A DNA stretch of 64,000 nt. Origin: Chitinophaga sp. S165 (GTDB taxonomy: Bacteria; Bacteroidota; Bacteroidia; Chitinophagales; Chitinophagaceae). Under the pieces are notes generated by a model. It made no database searches. It was not told the DNA's origin and saw only the letters and a list, made by a program, of their open reading frames with translations. A program made the translations under genes and the position numbers. Where the stretch lies: positions 620,001 to 684,000 of the forward strand of contig NZ_QGTG01000002.1 of assembly GCF_003182155.1 (NCBI RefSeq). The letters run 5' to 3'. This document shows positions 26,250 through 34,802 of this stretch, one piece after another; the stretch's first letter is position 1, and the number at the start of each line of letters is the position of its first letter.

Positions 26250-27440
26250 TTATAAGGCGCTCTTTACAGCATTTACCAATTTCTCAGCACGCTGCTGTAC
26301 TTCTTCTTCACTCCAGCCCAGGTTAATAGGCGTACAGATACAACGGCTCATGATAGCGTCAGACACAGGGAATTGCTTCACTTTATACAGTTCCATTGCC
26401 TGCTCCAAACCTGGTGCAAAACGGGAAAGCACTGTGCCTTGTTTGAAATGTTCCCAGTTACGGATGTAATGCCAGTTGTTATCAAACCAGTAGAATGCAG
26501 CCAGACCAGCGGCTTTCATTGCAGCAGCAGCAGCTCTCGCCTGTTTTTCTTCAGGCAGGAAAAATGCCAGGAAGGTAGCACTATCACCATCTGCATCTGG
26601 CAGACGGCGGAAAGTTACGCCTGGTACAGTAGCCAGCGCATCTTTGAAGATCTTCTTTGTTTTACGGTGGATGCCCAGGAAGGTATCCAGCTTGCGTACC
26701 TGGGCAAGGCCCACAGCAGCATGCAGTTCGGAGATACGATAGTTGTAACCGATATATGGGTGAAGGTCTGCACCACGATCTACACCAAGATGGTCGTGAC
26801 CATGGTCTGCATAAGCATCACATTTCAGATAAACATCCTTATCGTTTGTTACAACAGCACCACCTTCAGCACAAGTGATCGTTTTTACAAAGTCAAAGGA
26901 AAATGCACCGGCATGACCGATGGTCCCCAGGGCTTTGCCTTTATAAGTACCGCCAAAAGACTGGCAGGCATCTTCCAATAAAATCAGGTTATGTTTTTCG
27001 CAGATGGCTTTCAGCGCATCCAGGTCGGCCATTGCACCACACATGTGTACCGGCATCACTGCTTTGGTACGTGGAGTGATAGCTGCTTCTACCGCTGTAG
27101 GGTCCAGTGTAAGGGTATCATCCACATCCACCAGAACGGGAGTTGCCCCAACAGAGAAGATACACTCAAAGCTGGCTACAAATGTAAATGTGGGCATGAT
27201 CACTTCATCCCCGGCGCCGATACCCAACGCAGCCATTACGGTTGTAAGGGCAGCGGTACCGCTTGATACCAGGTGAGTGTGGGCTACATTCAGTTTTTCA
27301 GAAATGGCCTGCTCAAGCTCTTTAGCTTTCCAGATGCCTTTGCGGGGACCGTCAAAGCCATAACGCATAAAAATGCCTGTTTCCAGTACATCGTTTACTT
27401 CCTTGCGTTCTTCCGGGCCAAAAAATTCATATCCGGGCAT
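26250..27440 (-). CDS. kdnA: DegT/DnrJ/EryC1/StrS aminotransferase, probable Kdo8N transaminase (KdnA)
   Basis: A 396-residue PLP-dependent sugar aminotransferase. The internal-aldimine Lys is in [15 protein letters not shown]; the cofactor segments [26 protein letters not shown] and [15 protein letters not shown] are clear. It would convert the C8 aldehyde made by KdnB to the amine. I start at [11 protein letters not shown]; ten upstream codons overlap the promoter-like box. It heads the kdnA-kdsB-kdnB operon. The family is certain, the substrate inferred from neighbours. Confidence 0.87.
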   Translation of the reverse strand: MPGYEFFGPEERKEVNDVLETGIFMRYGFDGPRKGIWKAKELEQAISEKLNVAHTHLVSSGTAALTTVMAALGIGAGDEVIMPTFTFVASFECIFSVGATPVLVDVDDTLTLDPTAVEAAITPRTKAVMPVHMCGAMADLDALKAICEKHNLILLEDACQSFGGTYKGKALGTIGHAGAFSFDFVKTITCAEGGAVVTNDKDVYLKCDAYADHGHDHLGVDRGADLHPYIGYNYRISELHAAVGLAQVRKLDTFLGIHRKTKKIFKDALATVPGVTFRRLPDADGDSATFLAFFLPEEKQARAAAAAMKAAGLAAFYWFDNNWHYIRNWEHFKQGTVLSRFAPGLEQAMELYKVKQFPVSDAIMSRCICTPINLGWSEEEVQQRAEKLVNAVKSAL

Positions 27441-27456
27441 AAGTTGTTGATTTTTG

Positions 27457-27464
27457 CAAATGTA
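27457..27464 (-). promoter_or_regulatory. Bacteroidota -7 box upstream of kdnA
   Basis: On the minus strand TACATTTG matches TAnnTTTG and ends 16 nt before the kdnA start. The -33 element is unclear. Confidence 0.4.
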
Positions 27465-27520
27465 GTACAATCAAATTGCCCTGCCTCGCAAAAACTGTTT
27501 ATCTTTTACTAAAAATTACC

Positions 27521-27943
27521 ATGCGTTTTTTGTTGTTCCTTATTCTGTTGGCCGCGCCGTTTACCGTCTTACGCGCACAACAGCCGCAGTCTGCCATCAG
27601 GGCATTATTACAAAAGCAAACCGCATCCTGGAACGAGGGTAACCTGGAAGAATTTATGACCACTTACTGGCAGTCCGATTCCCTGATATTTATTGGCAAA
27701 AGAGGCCCTACCTATGGCTGGCAGGCTACCCTGGATAATTATAAAAAGTCCTATCCTGACACAGCCGCTATGGGGAAACTGGCATTCAATATACTGGAAC
27801 TGAAGCCATTGTCGGCCGACGTCTATTTTGTAGTAGGAAAATGGCATTTACAAAGAACCGTGGGCGACCTGCAAGGTCACTTCTCACTGATCATTAAACG
27901 TATTAAAGGCGCCTGGAAGATCATTGCCGACCATAGTAGTTAA
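27521..27943 (+). CDS. Exported SnoaL-like (DUF4440) protein
   Basis: A 140-residue protein with a Sec signal peptide (LLFLILLAAPFTVLRAQ). The mature part has the NTF2-like/DUF4440 pattern: IRALLQKQTASWNEGNLEEFM, YWQSDSLIFIGKRG, GWQATLDNYKKSYPD, and the final strand GAWKIIADHSS. Such cone-shaped domains bind small molecules or act as accessory proteins. No catalytic residue can be assigned. It is divergent from the Kdo8N operon with about 80 nt between start codons. Confidence 0.78.
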   Translation: MRFLLFLILLAAPFTVLRAQQPQSAIRALLQKQTASWNEGNLEEFMTTYWQSDSLIFIGKRGPTYGWQATLDNYKKSYPDTAAMGKLAFNILELKPLSADVYFVVGKWHLQRTVGDLQGHFSLIIKRIKGAWKIIADHSS

Positions 27944-27970
27944 AAAAAAACCATCCCATGAATGGGACGG
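27942..27970 (-). terminator. Terminator reading leftwards
   Basis: A stem of CCATCCCAT with ATGGGACGG (9 positions, one mismatch) and a 2-nt centre is followed on the minus strand by T9. It overlaps the stop codon of the DUF4440 gene, but the T run is correct only for minus-strand transcripts, probably that of the small charged ORF at 28068-28256. Confidence 0.6.
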
Positions 27971-28067
27971 CCTGCTATACACCACAACATTAAAGAAGAA
28001 TGTTTACTAATCGTTTTTCCTCGTGGAATACCATTTTAGAGGTCAATCAATAAATAATGGTAACGAA

Positions 28068-28256
28068 TTAGTCTTTAGTATCTTGATCGCGTGCCACTTT
28101 GTTTTCCTTTTCAGGTTTCTCTGAGAGGTCGCCATGCAGTGGATTACGCGAATTATCTGCTTTATCTGTTTTTAAAATTTCAACGGGATGCTGTTCTTCC
28201 TGATGATACTCTTCCGAGGGCTTTTTATCCTTATCGGATTCTTTTTCACTTAGCAT
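28068..28256 (-). CDS. Small highly charged hypothetical protein (62 aa)
   Basis: A 62-residue ORF made almost entirely of Glu, Asp, Lys, Ser and Asn with no hydrophobic core, so predicted disordered. It begins with ATG and is followed about 100 nt later by a minus-strand terminator, which supports expression. Similar short hydrophilic ORFs are common near stress genes in Chitinophagaceae; no family is assigned. It could still be spurious. Confidence 0.45.
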   Translation of the reverse strand: MLSEKESDKDKKPSEEYHQEEQHPVEILKTDKADNSRNPLHGDLSEKPEKENKVARDQDTKD

Positions 28257-28764
28257 ATCGTTTCCATTTAGATGATCAATGTGTCATTGTCATTTATTAC
28301 TTTGCAAAGTCTGTTCCATCCCTTAAATCCTTGCTAATTACGCATTGCATAGCAGTTATGAGTAAACCATTCCACACAAAGCGCCCCAAACCGTTGTAAT
28401 GGATGTGCAGACTTTCCACAAAGGCATCAGAAGCAGCGGTTGGTGCAATCTATTGCAACTTCCGCATCAGATTTGTTTTAGCATTTTTTTAGCACCAAAC
28501 CTATTTTTAATATTTTAATACCCTCGCCTGTAAGCCAATACTGCAAAGCATTTGCCGCCAAAAAACATGACTTTTATTTAACGTTCGTTCAACTACAAAT
28601 GGCACAGATATTGAACTTTATTCCATCCAACCGTGTTGATAATATAGAAGTTAAACCTCAGCAGCAATCACGGCTACCCTGAAACTAAACACGGAAAGGA
28701 ATCGAAAATTGGCAACTTTGGATATCTACATAAATTCTATAACAAAAAACAAAAAAATGCTACT
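28257..28764. other. 508-nt stretch without a gene
   Basis: I find no credible ORF and no RNA gene here. The stretch is AT-rich with several T runs near 28485-28520. CAACTTTG at 28713-28720 is one base off the TAnnTTTG -7 consensus and could drive the CsbD-like gene with a leader of about 40 nt. Both flanking genes point away, so the stretch must hold two divergent promoters. Confidence 0.4.
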
Positions 28765-28977
28765 ATGAACATCCGGGGATACCAGTGGTCGGTACTGAAG
28801 AAACTGCTCAAGCAGCGTTTCACCGAACTTTCAGACGAAGATCTAGTGTTTGAAAGAGGTAAAGAGAGGGAGCTGTATATCAGACTTGAACGTAAAACCG
28901 GTAGGTCTGAAGAAGATGTTGCCCGCATAATCAAAGGTATGCAACAAGCATATTTGCAGCAGACAACATTGCTGTAA
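28765..28977 (+). CDS. CsbD-like small stress protein
   Basis: A 70-residue protein. YQWSVLKKLLKQRFTELSDEDLVFERGKERELYIRLERKTGRSEEDV follows the CsbD pattern of Bacteroidota (W-x2-L-K-x2-L-K-Q-x-F-x2-L-[ST]-x-[DE]-D-L-x5-G-K-x3-L-x3-L-x2-K-x-G). Family members are general-stress proteins of unknown mechanism. It is a single gene ending at a long hairpin terminator. Confidence 0.72.
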   Translation: MNIRGYQWSVLKKLLKQRFTELSDEDLVFERGKERELYIRLERKTGRSEEDVARIIKGMQQAYLQQTTLL

Positions 28978-28984
28978 GGATCGT

Positions 28985-29060
28985 AAGTGATCAATTATAT
29001 GTTAGCATTCAGGCCAAAAACCTGCTGTGAGAATTTATATAATTGATCACTTCTTTTTTA
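28985..29060 (+). terminator. Long-arm hairpin terminator with TGATCAATTA core
   Basis: A perfect 16-bp inverted repeat (28985-29000 with 29037-29052) encloses 36 nt that contain a small inner hairpin (CAGG/CCTG). T7 follows on the plus strand from 29054. It separates the convergent CsbD-like gene and the 29058 gene, and overlaps the end of the latter. The arm core TGATCAATTA recurs in the hairpin at 47932-47993. Confidence 0.7.
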
Positions 29061-29336
29061 TTTGTAATTATCCTGCACATTTCCATTCTTTCTCCACATC
29101 CTGATCACAATAAAGAGATAGCCCGCCAGTGAAAGCACGAACCAGCTGTAGAAAAATATCATCCTGCCGGTGGTAGACTCCTCAGGTACGGCAAAGCCCA
29201 GATACAATCCAAGAAATACATTTATTATCATCCAGAAGAACCCAAGAAATACCGTGCGCATGATCCGTACAAAATATTGCACTATCCTCATGTCAAAAGG
29301 TTCCTTTCTGTCCTGTTGTGGTTCCTGTGTTTCCAT
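29058..29336 (-). CDS. Small two-helix membrane protein
   Basis: A 92-residue protein starting METQEPQQD. Two hydrophobic helices (VFLGFFWMIINVFLGLYLGFAV and MIFFYSWFVLSLAGYLFIVI) are separated by a short polar loop. I use this ATG because the one 25 codons upstream lies inside the GH25 gene. It is 16 nt after GH25, so co-transcribed. I do not recognise the family. Confidence 0.68.
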   Translation of the reverse strand: METQEPQQDRKEPFDMRIVQYFVRIMRTVFLGFFWMIINVFLGLYLGFAVPEESTTGRMIFFYSWFVLSLAGYLFIVIRMWRKNGNVQDNYK

Positions 29337-29352
29337 ATCACAGCTTATTAGT

Positions 29353-30120
29353 TTAAGGAAGGCATAATTTACGAAGGGCCAGACTGTCTCCTCTGAAAAC
29401 GTTGAAATCAACCGTTGTAGAGATCCCGTTCACCCTGCCGATATCACTGTGCTGCCAGAACAACCAGTGCCGTTGTGTAGATGGCCGCTCCTTCTGGTAA
29501 TAGTGCGCCACCCACAATGGATAACGGTCAAATTCCTCTCCAAGATATGTCTCGTAAAAATGCATATTGGTATAAATGATCGGCTTCACACCATACGCCT
29601 TTTCCATTTCTTCCAGCCAGATCCGGGCAGTAGACCTTATTACGGCCGGCGGTTGATTATTATGAACTTCTATGTCCAGCACCGGCGGCAAGTCGCCAGA
29701 CTCCAGTTGTACTACATTTTGGAAATTGATCACCTGTTTCAACGGGTCACGGGTAGAATAAAAAAAGTGATACGCCCCACGGACGATACCCGCTTTTTTG
29801 GCTTTTTGCCAATTCTGCTTAAATGAGGCATCCTGACGGGTAATCCCTTCTGTTGCCTTGATAAAAGCGAAAGAGATATGGATACGGTCCACCTGCATCT
29901 GTTCCACAGCAGACCAGTTAATATTCTTCTGGAATCTTGATACATCAATTCCATGTATAGCATAGTTAACCGGCATCTCGATCCCAAATTCTTCATACCT
30001 GACAAAATTCAGGGCTTCCTCTCTTTCCTGCCACCACAGCCATGCTCCAAATGTCAGACATAGGAGCAATAACAGGGTGAAAATGATACGCCTGGATTTC
30101 TTGATTCGGAGTTTTGGCAC
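29353..30120 (-). CDS. Glycoside hydrolase family 25 lysozyme
   Basis: A 255-residue peptidoglycan muramidase anchored by an N-terminal helix (residues 12-29, after a Lys/Arg-rich start). The GH25 barrel shows HGIDVSRFQKNINW, ISFAFIKATEG, GAYHFFYSTRDP, the catalytic pair in LDIEV and the C-terminal LFWQHSD. It hydrolyses the MurNAc-GlcNAc bond. No prophage genes are nearby, so a cell-wall remodelling role is likelier than lysis. Confidence 0.9.
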   Translation of the reverse strand: MPKLRIKKSRRIIFTLLLLLCLTFGAWLWWQEREEALNFVRYEEFGIEMPVNYAIHGIDVSRFQKNINWSAVEQMQVDRIHISFAFIKATEGITRQDASFKQNWQKAKKAGIVRGAYHFFYSTRDPLKQVINFQNVVQLESGDLPPVLDIEVHNNQPPAVIRSTARIWLEEMEKAYGVKPIIYTNMHFYETYLGEEFDRYPLWVAHYYQKERPSTQRHWLFWQHSDIGRVNGISTTVDFNVFRGDSLALRKLCLP

Positions 30121-30265
30121 TTTTTATTTATTCTGCTTTCGCATTAGGGTGACAGCTTTTAACGCTCACATTGTCAATCTCATTCCCAATTTCACAGCAA
30201 GTATAATTATTATTATACATAACCGGCATAGATATCTTATTTTTACAACAATAAGTGATGTTGTT

Positions 30266-31291
30266 ATGCCAGAATTCAATCTAAATGATACCCTTAACCT
30301 GATCTCCAAGTTTACACTGCGCCGTGGCTGGAATGCCGCCAAGGTATTAAGCAGCTACTTTGTAAGCAAATGGACAGGTAAACCTATTCAATGGGGATAC
30401 CCCATTTCGGTATCATTTGAGCCGACAACATCCTGTAACCTGCGATGCCCGGAATGCCCCAGCGGACTGCGTGCCTTTACACGCCCCACAGGTATGCTTC
30501 AACAGGATTTTTTCAGGAAAACAATAGACGAGATCCATAAAGAACTCTTATACCTGATCTTTTATTTCCAGGGAGAGCCTTTTTTGAATCCCGGCTTCCT
30601 GGAAATGGTCAAATATGCACACGCCAAAGGCATCTATACCGCAACCTCTACCAATGCCCATTACCTCACAGAAGAGAATGCCCGTAAAACCGTGGAAAGC
30701 GGTTTGGACAGATTGATCATCTCTATTGATGGCACGACACAGGACGTTTATACACAATACCGTGTAGGTGGTAATCTGGAAAAGGTAATACAGGGAGCCA
30801 AGAATATTGTAAAATGGAAAAAGGAACTCAACTCTAAAACACCTTTTGTTTTCTTCCAGTTCCTCGTAGTAAAACCGAACGAGCATCAGATTGAGGAGAT
30901 AAAGCAACTGGCGAAGGAGATCGGTGTAGATGAAGTTCGCTTTAAAACCGCACAGGTATATGACTATGAAGAAGGTAACCGCCTGATCCCAACGATCGAT
31001 AAGTATAGCCGTTACCACAGAAATGAGGATGGCACTTATAAGATCAAGAACAAAATGGGAAATCACTGCTGGCGCTTATGGCATTCACCTGTTATTACCT
31101 GGGACGGATTGGTAGTTCCCTGTTGTTTCGACAAGGACGCACAACATAAACTTGGTGATCTTAAACAGGAATCCCTGAAAGAACTATGGCATAACGATAA
31201 GTATATCCAGTTCCGGACTAAACTTCAGACGGGGCGTAAGAATATTGATATCTGTGCTAACTGCAGTGAGGGAACAAAGGTTTGGGGATAA
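30266..31291 (+). CDS. Radical SAM/SPASM domain protein
   Basis: A 341-residue radical SAM enzyme. The start at ATG 30266 is supported by loss of coding character upstream. The SAM cluster motif is C57-x3-C61-x2-C64 (CNLRCPEC), followed by YFQGEPFLNPGF. A C-terminal SPASM-type region provides extra cysteines (CWRLWHSPVITWDG, VPCCFDKD, DICANC) for an auxiliary Fe-S cluster. Such proteins modify peptides or cofactors. No precursor peptide gene is seen beside it, and a role as anaerobic sulfatase maturase or similar is unproven. Confidence 0.85.
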   Translation: MPEFNLNDTLNLISKFTLRRGWNAAKVLSSYFVSKWTGKPIQWGYPISVSFEPTTSCNLRCPECPSGLRAFTRPTGMLQQDFFRKTIDEIHKELLYLIFYFQGEPFLNPGFLEMVKYAHAKGIYTATSTNAHYLTEENARKTVESGLDRLIISIDGTTQDVYTQYRVGGNLEKVIQGAKNIVKWKKELNSKTPFVFFQFLVVKPNEHQIEEIKQLAKEIGVDEVRFKTAQVYDYEEGNRLIPTIDKYSRYHRNEDGTYKIKNKMGNHCWRLWHSPVITWDGLVVPCCFDKDAQHKLGDLKQESLKELWHNDKYIQFRTKLQTGRKNIDICANCSEGTKVWG

Positions 31292-31300
31292 CAAACCTTT
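31276..31300. terminator. Short hairpin at convergent gene ends
   Basis: A perfect 9-bp stem (31276-31284 with 31292-31300) has its 7-nt loop containing the stop codon of the radical SAM gene. There is no long T tract. It separates convergent genes and may act in both directions. Confidence 0.5.
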
Positions 31301-31670
31301 AATCTTCATCATTTTCCGCCGTAGCTCTTGCTTTTTTCTTCTTTTTGCTACGGCTTTTTCGGAATTTATCAAAGAGGTTGATGCCCATACGGACACCGGC
31401 AAACTCCAGTGCTGTCATCAATGCGCTGGTGGTAAATGATTTGAACTTACCACTCTGCCAGGCAATCTTTGCAATACGGCCCGCCATTCCCATAACACCG
31501 CTATGTTTAGCGCTGCCGGGAATAACGGAGTTTAATGCCATTTTACCATAGTTACCCTTGAAATAACTAACCCTGTCTCCTAATTCATTTTCCAATGCAC
31601 GTGAGCGTTTTTTGAGCCGGCTTATTTCCTTGTCCAACAGCTCCGTACTTGTTACTTTCACCTTTGGCAT
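31299..31670 (-). CDS. Hypothetical protein, third gene of YtxH/holin-like operon
   Basis: A 123-residue protein. An N-terminal coiled coil (LLDKEISRLKKRSRALENELGD) precedes a weakly hydrophobic middle and a very basic tail (KSRSKKKKKAR). It follows a YtxH and a holin-like gene on the same strand, an order reminiscent of the enterobacterial elaB/yqjD-yqjE-yqjK set in which small membrane and coiled-coil proteins are linked to envelope stress. No family is assigned. Confidence 0.65.
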   Translation of the reverse strand: MPKVKVTSTELLDKEISRLKKRSRALENELGDRVSYFKGNYGKMALNSVIPGSAKHSGVMGMAGRIAKIAWQSGKFKSFTTSALMTALEFAGVRMGINLFDKFRKSRSKKKKKARATAENDED

Positions 31671-31700
31671 GTGTAAAGGTTTATCAATAAATGCTCGATA

Positions 31701-32147
31701 TTATAGTTGTTCGTACAATTCTTCTTCCTCTTCTTCAGGCGCTTTCCTGTCTGCTTCCTTTTCTTCTCTTTTGTTATTATCCTCCACATCATCAATATCC
31801 ATTTCGCTCATTAGCTCCCTGACAAGCATATTGGATAAAGGGATTTGAATAAGGGATTTACGGAAAATGAGCAGGATACCCAGCAGTACTATAAATAGCC
31901 CTGCAGAGCAGGAGAAGCCTAACGTAAAACTATTAGTCATCTCACCTATCCAGAAACCGAGTACCATTCCCAGAAATACAATAACAAAAAAGAACAGCAG
32001 GAAAGCCAATATCAATGAGAAAAACAGCCCTAAGGCCTTTGAAAGCTTTCCTGCTGCCTGGAGCTTAATCAGGTCCAAACGGGTTTCCAGGTATTCCTTG
32101 GCAACCTTGCCTGTCTGATTGAAGTAACTGCTGAAATTATCTTCCAT
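31701..32147 (-). CDS. Holin-X/YqjE-like membrane protein
   Basis: A 148-residue protein. An amphipathic N-terminus (YLETRLDLIKLQAAGKLSKA) precedes two long helices (LFFSLILAFLLFFFVIVFLGMVLGF and LGFSCSAGLFIVLLGILLIF), the pattern of the PF07332/YqjE superfamily. The C-terminus is a polyglutamate-rich tail (about 40 residues). It is a housekeeping inner-membrane family of unknown function, not a phage holin. It is co-transcribed with the YtxH gene 26 nt upstream. Confidence 0.8.
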   Translation of the reverse strand: MEDNFSSYFNQTGKVAKEYLETRLDLIKLQAAGKLSKALGLFFSLILAFLLFFFVIVFLGMVLGFWIGEMTNSFTLGFSCSAGLFIVLLGILLIFRKSLIQIPLSNMLVRELMSEMDIDDVEDNNKREEKEADRKAPEEEEEELYEQL

Positions 32148-32173
32148 GCAAATGTTTTTTGTGACACTGTGCT

Positions 32174-32371
32174 TTATGCCAACTCGTTTTCCAATGCATC
32201 TTCATATTGTTCCTTCCTCTTCTTGAATTTGTCTTTCAGTTTATCCGCCTGGTATTTCAGCTTTTCTACCAGTTCGTCCTTTTTATCAGAATTCAGGAAA
32301 TAACCTACCGCTACACCTACCGCAGCACCAACAATGAATGATACAACTGCTTTTGAACTGTTGTTCGCCAT
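32174..32371 (-). CDS. YtxH domain protein
   Basis: A 65-residue protein. The glycine-rich helix FIVGAAVGVAVGYFLNSDKKDEL followed by a Lys/Glu coiled coil is the YtxH pattern. These small membrane proteins belong to general-stress regulons in several phyla. It is the first gene of a three-gene minus-strand operon. Confidence 0.83.
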   Translation of the reverse strand: MANNSSKAVVSFIVGAAVGVAVGYFLNSDKKDELVEKLKYQADKLKDKFKKRKEQYEDALENELA

Positions 32372-32634
32372 AAAATAAAGTTTTAGAAAGATGAGTAATG
32401 GTTTTTGAATCGTACTGTACAGGGTACAAACACTATTCCAATAATTTTAATCTTTCACGAATACTTATTAATGAAATATTATTTATTGAGGCATGTTGCT
32501 TAATAACCTGCACTGATTAAACACTTTATGCAGAAGTTTAGTTTACTTTAGTACTAATCCACACTATTGCAGGGAACGGTACTTTTTTTGTAGACATATT
32601 GTAACATTTACTGACAGAATAACCTTTTAACCAT

Positions 32635-33669
32635 ATGGCTGTAATAGATAACGAACGCATAAAACAGGTCAGCTTCTTATTGATCATTGTACTGCTGGCA
32701 TATGTGCTCTTCAGAGAGCTGTATACATTTCTCCCCGGATTTCTCGGTGCCATTACTATGTATATTCTCAGCCGAAAGTATATGTTCCGGCTTGTGGAGC
32801 AGCGAAAGTGGAGAAAGAACCTTGCTGCGGCCCTCCTGATGTTTATGTCATTTATTATTGTACTGATGCCCTTCGGTATACTGATAAACATGCTGACCAA
32901 TAAGATCAGCTACGCTGTGACGCACTCTTCAGAGCTTATAGCTGGCTTGAAAACCGTTAATGACCGTATACATTCTTCCACTAATATAGACGTCCTTTCA
33001 CAAGTCCGCCTGGAGCGCCTGCAGGGTTACCTTACATCAGTATTGCCAGGCTTGCTGGGTGCTACGTTTAATATACTAACAGCCATCGCTATACTTTATT
33101 TCATCCTTTATTTTATGTTGGTTAAGGGAAGGGAAATGGAGGCCTGGTTATATGAATATATTCCCCTGAAAGATGAAAATGTACTACGGCTTGGGACTGA
33201 ATTCCATAAACTGGTGATCGCCAATGCGGTGGGAATTCCACTGATTGCGATCATTCAGGGTATTGTGTCGCTGGTTGGTTATTTTATTTTCCAGGTTCCC
33301 CAGCCATTTTTCTGGTTTGCCGTAACCTGTTTTACTGCCATGTTGCCTGTAGTGGGCGCTGCCGCTGTCTATGTGCCTATGGGAATTTATCTTATTGCCA
33401 TTAATATGACCTGGCAGGGTATCGGCGTGCTGGTATATGGTTTTGCCGTAGTAGGTACTTCTGATAATTTATTCCGCTTTATCCTCGCAAAAAAGATAGG
33501 AGACGTCCACCCTTTAATTACCATCTTCGGCGTATTGATAGGTGTGAACCTTTTTGGGTTTATCGGGTTGATCTTCGGGCCACTGCTGATATCCATGTTC
33601 ATACTCCTGCTGGATATCTACTCAAACGAGTTCCTCACCAAAAAGCGGGAGGTAAGAGTACAGCGCTGA
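32635..33669 (+). CDS. AI-2E family transporter (PF01594)
   Basis: A 344-residue membrane protein with about eight helices, matching the AI-2E/YdiK/PerM family: an N-terminal pair of helices, a cytoplasmic amphipathic region around residues 90-130, then MLPVVGAAAVYVPMGIYLI, the conserved DNLFRFILAKKIGDVHPLITIFGVLIG and the FGPLLISMFILLLDIY terminal helix. The name reflects one E. coli member (TqsA); transport of AI-2 is not implied. It converges with nadD at 1 nt spacing. Confidence 0.87.
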   Translation: MAVIDNERIKQVSFLLIIVLLAYVLFRELYTFLPGFLGAITMYILSRKYMFRLVEQRKWRKNLAAALLMFMSFIIVLMPFGILINMLTNKISYAVTHSSELIAGLKTVNDRIHSSTNIDVLSQVRLERLQGYLTSVLPGLLGATFNILTAIAILYFILYFMLVKGREMEAWLYEYIPLKDENVLRLGTEFHKLVIANAVGIPLIAIIQGIVSLVGYFIFQVPQPFFWFAVTCFTAMLPVVGAAAVYVPMGIYLIAINMTWQGIGVLVYGFAVVGTSDNLFRFILAKKIGDVHPLITIFGVLIGVNLFGFIGLIFGPLLISMFILLLDIYSNEFLTKKREVRVQR

Positions 33670-33670
33670 G

Positions 33671-34240
33671 TTACCGGTAGTAGTTATTCTCCGCCATATA
33701 GGCCACTACATTGTCGGGTACCATATAACGGATGGATTTCCCCTCCTGGATCCACTTACGTATATCGGTTGACGAGATATCGAGCATTGGCGCTTTTAAT
33801 ACTTCTACCTGGGCTCCATACGTATCTGTTACTTCATGTCCCGGACGCAGGTAAACATAGATGGGATAGTGCTTGATGATCTGCTGATAATTACGCCAGC
33901 GGGTGATATTCTGGAAACTATCACTACCCATGATAATCGTAAACTGCTGCGTGGGAAATTTTTCTGTCAGATAAGTCAGGGTATCTATCGTGAAGGAAGG
34001 CCTGGGTAGGGAAAACTCTATATTACTGGCCCTGAGTTTGGGTTCGTCCTTAATAGCCAGTTCTACCAGGTGAAAGCGGTTATGTTCGTTTAGTAATGAT
34101 CCTGCCGGTTTCAAAGGGTTCTGCGGTGATACCACCAACCATACTTTATCGAGGTCCGTATTGTATGCCACGTAGTTAGCTATAATCAGATGCCCGGTAT
34201 GTATAGGATTAAAGGACCCAAAATACAAGCCTATCTTCAT
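33671..34240 (-). CDS. nadD: Nicotinate-nucleotide adenylyltransferase
   Basis: A 189-residue enzyme that joins nicotinate mononucleotide and ATP to make deamido-NAD. The nucleotidylyltransferase motif GSFNPIHTGHL and the C-terminal ISSTDIR are both present. Length is normal. It is 58 nt after paaD; the link is probably only read-through, since NAD synthesis is unrelated to phenylacetate. Confidence 0.95.
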   Translation of the reverse strand: MKIGLYFGSFNPIHTGHLIIANYVAYNTDLDKVWLVVSPQNPLKPAGSLLNEHNRFHLVELAIKDEPKLRASNIEFSLPRPSFTIDTLTYLTEKFPTQQFTIIMGSDSFQNITRWRNYQQIIKHYPIYVYLRPGHEVTDTYGAQVEVLKAPMLDISSTDIRKWIQEGKSIRYMVPDNVVAYMAENNYYR

Positions 34241-34298
34241 GCCCCTGTTTTTTGAGCGTGAATGTAATCAATAATGGGGAAATCTGATATATGTATGC

Positions 34299-34790
34299 TT
34301 ATGAGAGCGGTTTAAACTGTTCGAACATCATCCCGCATTGCCGGCAGAAGTGTAAAGCCCTGCACAACGTAGATCCGAACGGGGACCGCAAATAGGTGTT
34401 TTCACTTCCACAGTGGGGACAATTCGTTTTGATCAACAGGTCTACGCTTACCTCGCCTTCATGCCTGGCGGGGGGCGCAATCCCAAAATCGCGCAGCTTT
34501 TCTTTTGCTGCATTGGTCAACCGGTTACTGTTCCAGTTCACCTCTTTATCTACCATTACAAATGCCGGCATCTGCAAATCCCTCTCCACAGCATTTTTAA
34601 TGTTTTCCTTTATAATATCTACTGCAGGGCAGGCCGCAAATGTGGGGATCATCTTAATGTGCACGCCTTCAATATCTACCTTAACGTCTGTGATCATTCC
34701 CAGCTCCAATACGCTTAATACAGGAATCTCAGGGTCCATCACATGTTCCAGTGAATTGTATACCGCCTGTAATGTTGTTATAGTTTGCAT
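34299..34790 (-). CDS. paaD: Phenylacetyl-CoA epoxidase subunit PaaD
   Basis: A 163-residue protein. The MIP18/DUF59 domain (MDPEIPVLSVLELGMITDV...CPAVDIIKENI) is followed by a C-terminal zinc-ribbon-like segment with CPHCGSENTY and CRQCG. It is thought to mature the Fe centre or assemble the complex. It is the last gene of paaABCD, 12 nt after paaC. Confidence 0.92.
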   Translation of the reverse strand: MQTITTLQAVYNSLEHVMDPEIPVLSVLELGMITDVKVDIEGVHIKMIPTFAACPAVDIIKENIKNAVERDLQMPAFVMVDKEVNWNSNRLTNAAKEKLRDFGIAPPARHEGEVSVDLLIKTNCPHCGSENTYLRSPFGSTLCRALHFCRQCGMMFEQFKPLS

Positions 34791-34802
34791 AGTCTTTTGT
34801 TT

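Noticed and set aside
26373-26981. 202-residue plus-strand frame opposite kdnA
   Set aside because: Antisense to an aminotransferase with all PLP motifs.
28737-28994. 85-residue minus-strand frame opposite the CsbD-like gene
   Set aside because: Shadow of a gene with a clear CsbD pattern; serine- and leucine-rich product without a family.
29353-30120. Phage endolysin
   Set aside because: GH25 protein with a membrane anchor and no phage genes nearby; a housekeeping cell-wall enzyme is likelier.
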